A stretch of 64,000 nucleotides of DNA from Rotaria sp. Silwood1. Lineage: Eukaryota > Rotifera > Eurotatoria > Philodinida > Philodinidae. The stretch is from NCBI GenBank assembly GCA_905250075.1, contig CAJNOP010000694.1, positions 8,925-72,924 on the forward strand, written 5' to 3'. Made by a program: the position numbers and the translations under genes. This document shows positions 48,964 through 61,949 of this stretch, one piece after another (position 1 is the first letter of the stretch; each line of letters starts with the position of its first letter). The notes under the pieces are model-generated. The model saw nothing but the letters and a program-made list of their open reading frames with translations. It was not told where the DNA came from and ran no database searches.

Positions 48964-50248
48964 ATGAAAAATACAAAATTATTATTTAATATTCATTATT
49001 TATCTTCGCCAACAATTAAATATTTTTATCAATTGAATTCTATTCAATCTAAATGTCTTCTTCATACAAGTATACCATTAATGAATAAAGATATGGCAAA
49101 GATAGATTCAATTGAAGAACATCCTCATATGCGAGCTGTAACTAAAGCAATAATTCAACATAAACGTATGTATAAAGAAAGATAATAATGAATTATAAGC
49201 AGAGACATTTATTTACAATAATAAAATTCTTGTTAAACTTCGTTTTTTTTTTGTTTACACTTTTTTTTATAGAACCAGAAGATTATATGATGCATCATCA
49301 AATTTATACAGAAAAAGACCTTAATAATATTAAAATAACACATAAAAAATTTGAATCATGGCATGATCGTGTAGCCTATGGAGCTGTTCGAACTTTGCGT
49401 TTTTTTTTCGATACATTTACTGGTTATATGCATCCATCAAAATCTGATTTCAAACAAGAAACTCAACACTCATATAAAACTATGACTGAACAACAATGGT
49501 TAAGACGTTTTATATTTCTCGAATCAATTGCTGGTGTACCAGGAATGGTTAGTGGAATGAGTCGTCATATGAAATCACTTCGTAAACTTCTAAGCTTTGA
49601 ATGATACTGGATAATCGTTTCATTATTTGAAGGTACAATGCGTCGTGATTATGGATGGATTCATACACTTTTATCTGAAGCAGAAAATGAACGTATGCAT
49701 TTACTTACATTTTTAGAATTACGACAACCAGATTGGATCTTTCGTAGTTTAGTTTTATTGGGTCAAGGTGTATTTTTTAAGTAAGAATTTTTTTTTATTT
49801 TTACAAATAATATCAATAAATCAAATATTTATTGTTTCTTTTTTTTTTGTTTTTTGTGTGTTTAAGTGCTTTCTTTCTTACATATCTTCTTTCACCAAGA
49901 ATATGTCATCGTTTTGTTGGTTTTCTTGAAGAAGAAGCTGTTATTACTTATACACGATGTATTGAAGAGCTTGATAATGGTAAACTTCCAGCATGGTTAA
50001 TTTTATCAGCACCAAAAATTGCTAAAAATTATTGGAAATTATCTGAAAATGCTACAATGAAAGATGTTCTATTAGCTATACGTGCTGATGAAGCTACACA
50101 TCGCGAGTATGTTGAAAGATTTTTTTGCTTTTTTTTAATCGATTTGATAATAGTTTTATTTTCTAGAGTCAATCATAAATTAGCTGATGTTGGACCTGAT
50201 GCACCAAATCCATTTGTTATTCAAACTCATCAAGTAGAAGAACATTGA
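48964..50248 (+). CDS. AOX: Mitochondrial alternative oxidase (ubiquinol oxidase)
   Basis: Five exons join in phase: 48964-49165, 49273-49581, 49633-49780, 49867-50106 and 50167-50248, giving 326 residues. The first 45 or so residues ([15 protein letters not shown]..., few acids) look like a mitochondrial presequence; a longer start at 48910 is possible but less typical. All four di-iron ligand motifs are present: [29 protein letters not shown] and RADEATHRE. The enzyme in the inner membrane takes electrons from ubiquinol to oxygen without proton pumping and is cyanide-insensitive. It occurs in many invertebrates but not vertebrates. Introns are 51-107 bp. Two foldback elements flank the gene. 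Confidence 0.94.
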
Positions 50249-50334
50249 TGTAATTGGCAAAAAATAAACATTCTTTTTTTTGGTCTTATTTTATTTTATT
50301 GATGTAATAAATTCGTTTTTTTTTGCTTTTAATA

Positions 50335-51089
50335 ACGGTCTATCGAAAAGTTTTTGAACAAAATGTTTGCCCATTTTTGACTCTCTTAAAAGTATTCTCG
50401 ACGAGTGAAAAACTAGGGATTAGGACCAGAATTTTGTGCTGTTTCAGAATATGGGCTCAGAAATTGAATACCTATTTTTGTCCTAGACTAGTAAGGGAAT
50501 CTTAAAACGTCCTGAAAAATTGATGTGAGTGGCGAACAAACAGGCATTTGCGACCTCAGTAAGTCCGTGCTAAAAATGGTTCACTTTGATAATTTTGTAG
50601 AGTGAACAATCCTTTACAAAATATTATGTCGAACTAAAATGTAGCTTTTACATAAGTGAAACTATAACCATTTTCGTAAGAGCTACATCTGTCTAAATCG
50701 AATTTTGATCAAAAAATCGATTTTTCAAAAATACGACTGATAGAAAAACAACAATTTAGATATTTTATCAGAACAAAAAATTAAACTGAATTACTACATT
50801 TTGTAGAGCAAATTTTGCTCTACAAGCTGATATGTAAAGAAAAGTTTCAGCATTTAGTTTTGAACACCAAGAATGGAAACACGAAATTTTCTGTCTAAAC
50901 TATGTTTTTAGGCCTTTCAAAGATTTCTTCGCTACTCTCGAGCGAAAACAGATACACAATTTCTGAGCCCATATTCCGAAAGAGCACAAAATTCTGGTTC
51001 TAACCCTTAGTTTTTCACTCGTCTAGGATACTTTTAAGAGAGTCAAAAATGGGCAAACATTTTGTCCAAAAACTTTTCTATAGACCGTG
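50335..51089. mobile_element. Foldback MITE, 755 bp, mariner-type ends, TA duplication
   Basis: Flanked by TA (50333-50334 and 51090-51091). The left end ACGGTCTATCGAAAAGTTTT and right end complement CACGGTCTATAGAAAAGTTT match, and arms of 135-175 bp share GTTTGCCCATTTTTGACTCTC and AGAATTTTGTGCT. The centre is unpaired and non-coding. The TA duplication and AAAAGTTTTTG end fit Tc1/mariner. It lies just after the alternative oxidase stop codon, so the 3' end of that transcript may read into it. Confidence 0.85.
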
Positions 51090-51265
51090 TATATCCAGTA
51101 AGAAAAAGGAAGGCATTTCTTTTTTGTCAGATAGGAAGATGAACGATCGAGATGACATATTTCTTTTTTTGTGATTGTCACATTCAATTTTACTGTGCAC
51201 CTCAATTGGTTTTCTTCTCTTGATATTTTTGTGTTTTTATTGCTATACTTCTTTTATTTATTAAC

Positions 51266-51365
51266 NNNNNNNNNNNNNNNNNNNNNNNNNNNNNNNNNNN
51301 NNNNNNNNNNNNNNNNNNNNNNNNNNNNNNNNNNNNNNNNNNNNNNNNNNNNNNNNNNNNNNNNN
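51266..51365. other. Assembly gap (100 N)
   Basis: Placeholder gap of unknown size, downstream (on the minus strand) of the partial Na+/H+ exchanger gene. Confidence 0.99.
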
Positions 51366-52640
51366 TTCTCTCGTAAGACCAAACGTAACTATGAGCAGGA
51401 ATTCACTAGAAGCTATATTACTATAGTGATTCTCTATATATGAGAGCGAACTACTTGGAAATGTTCCCTTGTGATTATATCTAGCAATTGTCAATATTAA
51501 TAAGTTTTATGTAAAAATCTTATATTAAATTTGAACTGTGATATAGGATATAAGTCCACCGTGAAAAACAATTTGATTATTATTATCTGTAATATGTAAC
51601 TTCATATTTTTGGACATATCTTCCTATTGACCTTGTAAATCTTTGTCATAATCGGAAAATATTCAATCAGTATTAAGTGTATTATTGTTCATAAAATAAG
51701 ACATACATTTGTAACAAAACAAATATTTGATGATGTCTAACATTCTGAACTTTATTGATTTGCTACTGATCTGATTTCACAAAAGAGTGGAAAAGTATCT
51801 CTAGTAGAGTCTACGTCATGCATATACTTGCCTAATTCGAGTTACATTTTAAGATTCACAATGATAAATGACTAAAATTTAACCATTCTTAAAACTATGT
51901 ACTTCAACATACTTTTAGGACACGCTGCACTTGTTAACTTGGCTACGTACGGGAATTTCAACTCTTGTGAGTTCTTGAAGAGAATACAACTTACTACTTG
52001 AAATTTTTATTATAGATAGAACATCTAAAATAAAGAGACACGAAAAAAATTTCAAACAATGTGTTCACGATTTCTTCTGAAAGATTTTGGTATTTTCACA
52101 GAACTACAAAGAATCAAATGATGGTACTCCATCTCTAATTGTATTCACTGGGATTGAAATTCTTTCTCAATAGATATCAGAGATTATTTTAAGCATTTTT
52201 AAAAATCTCACTTTCTTATTTTTTTTCCGAAAAAAACAGAGCATCAGTGTTCAACATTCTTAAAATCTAAATAGAACGATCAAAAGTGAAAACGAGTAAT
52301 TTCATCTTAGAAGAATACTTTCAAGTATCCGCGGTAAAAATATCAGGCGAATCGGTTGCATCTTCTTCGATAACTAGAAATAGCCGAAAAAAGAGCAAGG
52401 AATACCTCTTCAAAGGAAAATATCAATTACATTATCTATAAAAATTTCTTTAGTATTTAGTTAAAACATCGAATATTTTACGTTTTGACTCTACAATTTG
52501 TCAATAGAAATAATATGAAAATATTCAAATTAGAAGAAATTTTTCCTAAACACAAAACTTAATCAGTTCAATTTAATTTAGATTAGTATCTATGAAAAAA
52601 GAACCCTTCTTGTTTATTCTACTATTAAAATAATATCTAC
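51366..52640. other. Non-coding; possible intron of the exchanger gene
   Basis: 1.27 kb of AT-rich sequence with no recognisable exon. If the exchanger gene is whole, this is part of a long intron reaching into the gap. Confidence 0.45.
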
Positions 52641-53065
52641 CTAATATAGCTAATGTAAGAATTTGTCCAAGACATTTAATAAAAATATGTGGATCACATG
52701 AAAATGCACTTTCAAATATTAATATAGGTAAAAATATTGAAAGAATTTGAACAGGTGTTAAATCAGCAATAAATGTAAATCTTTTAATAAGTTCATATTG
52801 ATAAAAACCACCAAGTACAGCACCAACAAGCATTAATATAACTGTATATGGTAATGAAATATGATAATGTCTTTAGAACAAAACAAAGAATAGAATTTAA
52901 ATTAATTAAAACATAATACCTAAGTAATTTTCGAAGTATAGTAGCAAAAAAAAGTACAATAAATGGATAAATAAATTCAGGTCCAAGTCCTCGATTTTTT
53001 TTTATTTTTGATATTTCATCACATGGTGAATTATATAGATTTTTTTGTTCAATTAAATTTGTCAT
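52641..53065 (-). CDS. Na+/H+ exchanger-like (CPA1/SLC9-type), N-terminal part only
   Basis: Two exons (53065-52920 and 52870-52641, 49-bp intron, phase 2) encode 125 residues. An upstream in-frame stop supports the start at 53065. Hydrophobic segments IYPFIVLFFATIL, SLPYTVILMLVGAVLGG and LSIFLPILIFESAF are followed by CDPHIFIKCLGQIL. The LPxLIFESAF block is the conserved TM of the cation/proton antiporter family; the spacing resembles sperm-type SLC9C or SOS1-like exchangers more than SLC9A. A donor (GTAGAT) ends exon 2, but no later exon is visible before the gap at 51365, so about nine-tenths of the protein is unaccounted for. Either a pseudogene or cut by the gap. Confidence 0.7.
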
Positions 53066-53319
53066 TGCATCAAATAATTCTATCGGGCGCCATTTTATTC
53101 ATTAAGCAATTTATATCATTTTATCTGAGAAGTATCAATAGTTGCAAAAACAAAAAAGCCCTATCTACTATTTATTTATTCTTACAAAAAAAAGAAGAAA
53201 ACAAAAAATGATTTTTCGTTTTATATGAAATGAATTTCGACAAAAAAAAAAAAAAAGAAAAAAATTTCTTTTTTAGTTCTCATAAATATATTTCTTAATT
53301 ATAAATAAAATAATATTGT

Positions 53320-54104
53320 TTACAATGTACGTTTATTTAATGTTGGTGAATTTGAAAATGATCGATTATTTTTTGATGGCATTATTTTTGTACTTAAATT
53401 ATAAAATTCACGTTTAACAGTTGTAGAACGTGGTGCAAGCCAATCAATTTGTTTTTCATTTATTTTTAAATTTCGTATATTTCCATTTAAAAAATAATTT
53501 GTACGAACTGATAAATATGTTGGTGAATATTTTTCGGAATAACCACCAATAAATAATGGACCACGTAGATCAATTGTATGAACACGTAATTCACTTTTTG
53601 AATAATGTCGTTTATCAACTTTCATTGAAAGTAAACTACCTTCAAGACGTATTTGAATACAATGCCATACACCATCACATAAACGATTTTTTGTAAAATC
53701 TGTACGAACACTATATGGTTGACCATTGACAACAGCTCGAGCTATAAGCTATTTATAATAAAATGAAAATATAAATATTCAACATAACAAAAAAATAAAA
53801 CCTGTCGATTTTGTATTTCAATTGTAAAACTTGATTCTGGTAAAGGATCTTCAATCCATAAAATAAGACCATTATTAGCAAATGTTTTTATTTGAAAATT
53901 TATTGTAAATGAATCATTTATTTTAAAATTAGGATCTATAAAAAAAAAAAAGAGAAAACAATATACAGTAAGTAAAGAAAAAATTGAAATAAACTTTTAT
54001 TTTCTAATACCATAAAGTGCATATGAATGTCCATCAAATTGAATTCCTTGAATTGAATTAAGATAACTAACAGATGATGATTCGTTATTATCGAAATAAT
54101 CCAT
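53320..54104 (-). CDS. Laminin G domain protein
   Basis: Three exons join in phase: 54104-54011, 53935-53802 and 53748-53320, giving 218 residues. After a short lead, IQFDGHSYALYGIDPNFKIN starts a laminin-G jelly roll; TINFQIKTFANNGLILWI, LCDGVWHCIQIRLEGSLLSM and LRGPLFIGGYSEKY are the typical strands of LG domains in laminin alpha chains and relatives. No signal peptide or transmembrane helix is seen, so upstream exons may be missing, or this is a detached piece of a larger extracellular-matrix gene. The basic Ser/Asn-rich tail is unlike laminin. It lies 254 bp from the start of the exchanger fragment, on the same strand. Confidence 0.75.
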
Positions 54105-57100
54105 ATTGTATCTATTTATTCAATTAAACATTTTTCTATCTAAAACAAAAAGTGTAATGATATGATTTTTATTGTTATAGAATAGAAGAACTAAATGATT
54201 AATGAGTGTCTAGAAATAGTTTCTATTTTTTTTTCCTATCCTACATCAATCAATACATAGAAGAGCGTAATATACTTTCCTTACGATAATTATTCAAGTC
54301 AGTACTGTTCTTGAGATGACAATTTGTCAATATCGATCATTTATTCTAATGAATATATTGCTTTAAAAGACTATGTATGTCTACGATTTCAATGAAATCT
54401 ACATGTTTATGTTTATAATTCTCACTTTTAATTAGTTTTATTGTATTTTATATAACAGTGTTCAATGTTTTTTTTTTTTTCTTTTTTGATATATTTTACT
54501 ATGAAAACTGATGCACAAAGACAAGGTAATATATATATCACAAATATCTTTCTAACAAAAAAAAAATAGACACAAGGTTTTTGTCAAGGTACAATACAAG
54601 AAGAAGAAAAAAAAAACGAACGAAAAATATTGTTGGACAACCTGAAGTTAATATATAACATTGTCTTTTTTTTTTCTTCTTCACTTTCTCTACTTTTTAT
54701 TATGGTAGTGACCTTCCTGAAAGATCAGATCTTATAGATAAGAGAATATAAGAGAAGAGGAGAGAAAAAAAGAAAGACTCTACAATTGGTACGTATGTTG
54801 GCACTCGAGTGCGACGGAATATGATTCTTTTTTTTTCGTACGCATTATTTCATAATACTGTTCGACATTGAAAGCTAATAGTTAATTTTAATACTTATAC
54901 ATATCTTTTTACACTTATCAAATGAACTTTATGCATATTCGAATAGAATTGTTCATTGTTGGTACTAACTGATAACATTTTATTTTAATAGGTTTTCTCA
55001 TTCTATTAATATATAAGGTACATAACTTAATATTGTATCGATATAAAAAAGAAATAAACATCAATACATTAATTATTTTTAGTTGACCCTCATACAATGT
55101 CTGTGTTGTTATGACAATAACAAAAAAAAGACGCTAAATTAAATATGAATTACTTAGAGAAGGCCATATCACATCTGTTTTAATAATCGTTACACATGAT
55201 TGTTTTTGATGGTTTGAATAACAATTACTCAATATTTATACGAATATAAAAACACAAACGAAAGTATTATATAAGCTAGATACAATGTATATATTAAAGG
55301 ACTTCAAGATTTACATAATGAGGAAATAAATAATGCATACATAAAACAGTCTATTTATTATTTCGTATGTTTGAATAAAAAGAAAAGAAAAACTATTGTT
55401 ACAATATATTCTTATTTGATCGTTTCTTATCTTTTAAAAAAAAACGAGATGTTTAATGAAGATACGTAATATTATGTTTATACATTATTCAATGGATCAA
55501 ACAAAAAAAGATATAATAATGCTTTCATTGAAATGAAAGGTAGGAGGTATATATATGATAATTATTTGATAAGTGAACAATTCAAGAGATAATGTTGGAT
55601 TATAGAATAAAGAAGTAAACACTTCAACATATGTAATAATAATAATAATGATGAAGTATCGTTCTCAATCTTATACATCAGGACATCAATAAGAAAGTCT
55701 CAAAAGGCTCTATTTTTCACACTTCGTCTTATGAGAAATTTTTTTTTTTGATAAAGGACTATCTTTGTCATTATCAAATTTAAATCATTTGTATTGATTT
55801 TGCACATAGATTATCACGTATAGTAATTCATTAGAATATCTTCAATATCAATGATTTATGTCTTGAAAAGTAAATTCAATCTAACATATTTAATCAATTT
55901 AAATCTATTAAAATAATTATTTCATCGTTTTTTTTTATAATGTTCGTAAATTTATTATTGATGAACTACAGAAGTCTATGTGGATTGTATATTTAGATAT
56001 ACCTTGAAATAAAATGTATATTGACACTTACAGACAAAGATACAGAGTTGATGACCTTGTTGTATAAATAATAATCGATACAATGTGTCAGCATTAGACG
56101 CTTCTCTTCATTTACTCTTTCTCTCTCTCCTTCAAACACTTGTCACAATTTCCATGGAATAAATATTCGAAACTAATTTTTGATTATAATTTGATGCAAT
56201 GAATCAATTTCTTTTTTTTTTCAATAGACTTAATTAAATATAAAGAAATAATGAAGAGTATTTCACTAAAAAAAAAAGAAATAAAATTCAATCGATATCT
56301 CGCAATAAGAAATCGACGCATATAAATTTACAATCAGATCAACTCATGAATAAGAGCATGGCATGTTGAATCTAAGTGATTTTAACCTAGTGCAATTGAT
56401 CATGATTTTCTATTATTATTCATAGTAGCTAGAAGAGTTGTTAACATAGCAGTGACTAGTGAAAAGACTATTATTCAAAGATAAGAGTATGAATGTGAAA
56501 GAATCATCAGACAATATTGATCTTAATAAATTGTAAATCATTATTCGATAAACCAAATCATTGGAAATATATTCGAAAACGTGTGAATTATCAAAATGTA
56601 GAAATGCATATTTCTGGTGAATAGAATGATCTAAATGGTCAAGTGTAAAATCGACTTTTTCGATTTTTTTCTTGGGAGAAATAATCAGATGCAACATATG
56701 TTTGATTTTAGTAGCCTATTAAAATTTTGCAATTTGCTATAAGGATTTGGTTTTACTTTGATCTGCGTACGACATTCGATGATGCATCTTTAAAAAAAAC
56801 AATCATATTTTATCATGTTTCTAAATAGGATGAATAAAACATGCAAAACTTTTGCTACATTCGACATTTCTATTACGTTTATATTTAATAAATAAATAAA
56901 TCTATAAGTCACTTGGAATCTTAGAAAATCATCGCAAATGATATAAAGAAGAACAGTGATCGTTTGCTAGCAGAAAAAAAACACCGGTGATATTCAATAC
57001 ACTAATATTTTCAACAGTCGGAATAATATTCCTAAACATACATCTTAAAATTTATATTCATGAATATTGAATGAGAAAAATAAATTGAAATCATATTTTT

Positions 57101-57181
57101 ACAAAATATGATTCGATTGACATTTTTTCAGTTTAATATATTCTTGCAAGACACTTTGTACATATTCAAATAAATACAAAA
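54105..57181. other. Intergenic, 3.1 kb, no gene recognised
   Basis: AT-rich with poly-A/T runs and an AAT/ATG microsatellite near 55633-55654. The frame at 56416-56697 (minus) has no family features. Confidence 0.5.
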
Positions 57182-57348
57182 TAGTGTTTTATGCAGAGGG
57201 GTGCCCGGGGAGGGGGAGGGGCGGCGCCCTTCCCAGAAAATCGAGTTCACCCTCCCGAGACTTGTGATAATCGTGCTACGAATACATGGATTGATCCCTC
57301 GGAAATTCAAATCGCCCCTCCGGAGAAAAAATCCTGGATAAAACACTG
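57182..57348 (-). mobile_element. GC-rich hAT-like MITE, family B, copy 2
   Basis: 167 bp flanked by the perfect 8-bp duplication ATACAAAA (57174-57181 and 57349-57356). Ends TAGTGTTTTATGCAG and CTGGATAAAACACTG are inverted repeats of CAGTGTTTTATCCAG. It shares CCGGAGAAAAAATCCTGGAT, in reverse, with 43417-43537 but has a different centre. Confidence 0.87.
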
Positions 57349-57503
57349 ATACAAAATAACGTCATTATCTTTTAATATAAACTAATCGATCAATTAAGAA
57401 TCATTCTTTTATTAAAAACATTGAATATTTATTTAAAGAAAAATCTTGAAAGGTAAAACAAGACATTGTGAATATTTAAAAAAAGAAAAAAAGAAAAATC
57501 TGT

Positions 57504-60500
57504 TTATTTAGCAAGTTGTTTAAGTGCTTCATCAATAACAACATGTCCATTTCGAGAACATCCTTCAAAAACTTTTTGTATTGTATATTCATCAATTTTC
57601 AAATCCCATATATGATTATAAGCACGAAAAAGTCGACGAGCTTCTTCTCGAGGTAATACAAATTCTTCTGAAAAAAACAAAAGTAAATCAAAATAATTCA
57701 TAATATCAAATACATACGTGATACATTCGAATTACGACGATGAGTATACATAGCATTAGCCAAACGTAAAAATCGTGTAAACCAAGCTGTTGGATGTGTA
57801 CTTTCCTAAAAAAAAAATAATGTGAAATGAATTTGTTTTTGGAATTTTTATTATTTACCAATCGCACTCCTTCATTATTAGAAATGAATCGATCAATAAT
57901 ACGTAAACGATCTTTTTCATGAAATTCTTTTTGAAGATTATCAAGCCATTGATTACGACTGGGAACATACTAAAGATAAAATATTCAACAAAAATAATAA
58001 AAATCTTAGTACAAAAAACAAAAAAATTTAAGTTTTATACTTGTGTATAAACTGGACTTGAACGATCTTGAATTTGTTTTATATCAAATATTTGTTCTTG
58101 TAAATATTGAACAAACATTCTCCAACTAAAATAAAAGAAATTCTATTGTTGTTGTTTTTTTTTTATTAATTATATATTTACTCATATAATCTTGGTGATA
58201 CTCGACAATGTTTTTCTAATATTTGATAAATTAATGAACGTTGTAATGGTATACGAACTTTATATACAACTTCTTCAATTTGTTGTCGATTTAAAACTCC
58301 ACTTTGATTTCTATCAACATTATTTAATTCATGTGTTAATTTATCAAAATCAATTGTACCACTAAGATCAAAATGTTTTAAATTTTGTTTTAATAAAACT
58401 CGTATTTGTCGTTCATCAGGATCAAATTGTTCATTATCATTTGAAAATTGATTAATATTAGGTCGTATTGTTTTTTGTGGACTATTTCGTTCCTGTTGTT
58501 GTTGTTGATTACTGTATAGAAAATTATTGATTAAAATTTTTTTGTAATATGTATCGTTCTATCAAGTACAACTAACTTACAAGTAATCATTTATGAGCAA
58601 GAAAAATTTAGAAGGAGCGAATCGATAGTAATTTATTTTTCTATACCTACCTTTTATCTATACGATGATAGATAGTGTGTAGTAACCAGTATTTGCCAAA
58701 CTGGTACTGGCGACTCCTGTAAAGTTATAACTGAGAAGACGGGAATAAGATCATGTGTGTGTGTGTGAATATGTTTAGATTATAGGAAAATTTTATTGCT
58801 TTTTTTGCTATCAAGAGATATAGGAATGTAGATATTGATAATTCTTATTATTTTTACTTCATATGATAATGAAATATAACTTACTCGTATTGATTAGGAG
58901 AAACTGATGCTAAACATTTTCCAAAATATCGAATAAGATCTTCATAATTAACAAAACCATGTTGACGATCTGATGATACAAATTTACACATAGCAAAACG
59001 AAGTGTATCATCAGCCATATGAAGCTAACCAAAAAAAAGAAAATTTTCTATTAAATAAAAAAAAAATTATTAAAAATTTTTACTCCAAGTTGATAAGTCA
59101 ACGATTGAATATTTGAATAATGTACATAACCTGTTAGATTTGGATCATAAGCAGCTAATTGTTGATATAATAATTTTAATCGATCAACTGCAACAGGACC
59201 TCCTAATTGAGTACGAATTTGTTCAGCTAAACGATCTTCTTCATAATTAGTTAATAGAACTGGTTCATCAGGTAAATATGTATCTTCATTATTCATCAAT
59301 GGTTGTTGTTGTTGTTGTTGTTGTTGTTGATATTGATTATCATAATATTCTCTTTCATTATTAAAATTTAATGATGGCATTGTTTCATTACTAGGTACGA
59401 CTTGATCATTAAATGGTTGTTGTATTTGTTGTTGACCATCAGTGACACTCTTACGATCTGATGTTTCAGGTCGATTATTATTTGCAGATATTGGTGGTAA
59501 TACAGGATATTGATTGAGAGCATTTTTAAATTGTCGAGTTGCTTTTGTATATTGATCCTGATAAAAAATTAAGATTATTATATTTTGTATATAATTAGAC
59601 AAAAATAAAAATTATTACATATATATCTTAAAATAGAAAGATTATTTATTTGTTTTCATATGATTATAATAATGTATGAAAAAAGAGTAAAATAGAATTT
59701 CAATCTTTAAAATACTATTCAAGTCAATTCCATTTTTCCATTAGTATAATTTTAAACTTCAACATTTTCTTTTTATTTATTTTAAGAAATTGAAATAAAA
59801 AAAAAAATTCTTTTTTTTTTCTTTTTAATTTGCATACATTTACATAGGCAATAGCTTATCGAAATTGATGCAATTTTATATATATGCAAAAGGAAGAAAA
59901 CTTAAAAAAAAAGGATGTTTGTCATCAAGTACAAATTTAAAATTTCTTTTTTTTCTTTTTTACAATAACTCACAACTCAAAATGTGCAATGCTTTAAATT
60001 CTATTTAATTGTTTCTTTCATAAAATATTAAACGACGTAGATTTAATTTTGATAATATGTTTAAAATGTTTATTGTTTGACTATTAACAATTGAAACGAA
60101 TGAAAATATATTTTATAGAAAGAAAGTTTCATTTTCTATATTTGAAACAACACGAAAAAATAAAGTAACAACAAAATGAGTAATACAAATTTTAAGATCT
60201 CTAAAAATACTATTCAAAACTAAACTTAGTCAAAAGAAAAATGATTCTTAAATTTGATTGTTAACATATTTTGCGTGAAAATTAAAAAACAAAACGTCCT
60301 ACACAAAAGTGATAAATAAATAAAATTCAATACAACTATTGAAATCCTTTTTCTTGTAATGAAAAAAGATATATTTCAACAATGATTATAGAAAAAATTC
60401 ATTGTTATAGTTTTTAAAGATATGATAGATTGTTTCTTTTTTTTTTGTTTTTTCGATATAGTAATATACATACCTGATGAGATACATAATTTCGATTTCG

Positions 60501-61949
60501 ATTAGTAAATTCCGTACGATAAGTTGTATCAAATCTTGCTGTATTTTGATGTTGCATTTTAGAATTATCAACTGCAGTAACATGTTGAATAGGTTTTGTT
60601 GGAGCTACTGCTGGATCACTACAATAAAACAAAACAAAAGAATTTTGTTTATTAATTAATTAAAAATCTTTTAAATATTATTATACTAAATATGACTTGA
60701 CATAGGATAATATCGTGTAAACGCCATTTTTTATTTTTAAAAGAAACGAACTTAATATTTCATGAATCAAAAGAAAAACGACGCATTTAATGAAGTTGTC
60801 AATAAACACACAAAGTAACACTTTCTTCTCTTTGCTCTTTTATGTATATGTTTGTTGTTGCTACTACTTTGTCATTCTGTCGTTGATAAAAAAAAAGAGT
60901 AATTTTAGTTGCTTGGGTAACTTTTTTTTTTTCGCTGGTTGCTGCTTGTGTTTGTATCGAAACAAAAGAAAAAAAAACGAAGAGAGTATGTGTACGTGCT
61001 TTATTTGACCACTTCTTGCGGTCGTAATAGTACTCAGTCTTCTTTTTTTTTTGCTATTAAAAAGCGTAAAAATCAATTTTTCTTTTTTATAAAACTGCCC
61101 GTTATGTTTATGTAGTTTGAATGAGGAAGTGAAATCGTTATTGTGTAAATGCGTAAGAAAAAAAAAGAAATAATTCTTTTCTTTTTTTTGCAACCTACGT
61201 TTTTTCAGCTAATTTAGGTATAGACGTAATTGATTGAGGTATTAAAATACATCGACTACCAATAATTTTTACTCTTTGTTCAGGTGTATATTCAGTACCG
61301 AATGGAGCAAATGCTGGTATTGCTGCTGTAGCATAAGTAATGGGAATTGGTGGCTAGAATAAATATAAATATTTTGTTAGACTAATGATCAATTGAATAA
61401 TAAAAAATTTCAAATAACAATCATTTAATTGTTAAAGATGTTGCTAAAAGAACAAAAAAAAAAAAAAATCTTGAAAGAATTCTCATCAAATATATATTTA
61501 TTAGACTTCACTCTTCAATGAATTTTTACAGTTATATATTTTGTCATTGAAACAAGTTTGAAATAAAATAAAATATAAGGATTTTTTTTTTAAAATTTTC
61601 TCTACTCGTTATTTTAAGGAAATCGCTCCCCTCCCCTAAGCTTTCATAGCAAGTAAATTTCAATCAGTATAACAAAAATCCTGTTGGACTCATAAGTTTT
61701 TCAACGCTTGGATTATGAAAAGAAAAAAAATTTGAAATAATTATCTCAGGAGATTAAAGGAACTCGGATTTGTTCGAATATATTCCAGATCAAGAAAAAT
61801 CAAAAGTAAATTTAATTTTTTTTATGCTTAAGATATATATATATATCTAGTTGATTGGATTGAATACTTACCGTAGGCTGTAAATGCATTCGCATATTAC
61901 TAAATTGACCATTATGATTTTCAATTGGAACAATACGTGTAACATGCAT
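57504..61949 (-). CDS. C1orf87-like EF-hand-type protein
   Basis: Ten exons join in phase: 61949-61872, 61353-61199, 60618-60474, 59557-59084, 59024-58885, 58511-58182, 58125-58041, 57969-57859, 57805-57718 and 57667-57504, giving 589 residues (human C1orf87 about 546). Points of match to my memory of C1orf87: an early VKIIGS block (here RVKIIGSRCILIP), a middle helical EF-like region (LAEQIRTQLGG..., RQIRVLLKQNLKHFDLSGTI), TAWFTRFLRLANAMY, and the C-terminal EEARRLFRAYNHIWDL ... ALKQL. Calcium loops are degenerate. Function is unknown in animals. Exon 4 carries a polyglutamine run of nine from a CAA/CAG repeat (about 59300-59330). Intron 3 is 0.9 kb and intron 2 0.6 kb; others are 37-350 bp. 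Confidence 0.78.

Noticed and set aside
60790-61193. Hydrophobic and Lys-rich frames in intron 2 of the C1orf87-like gene
   Set aside because: Translations of poly-A/T runs inside an intron.
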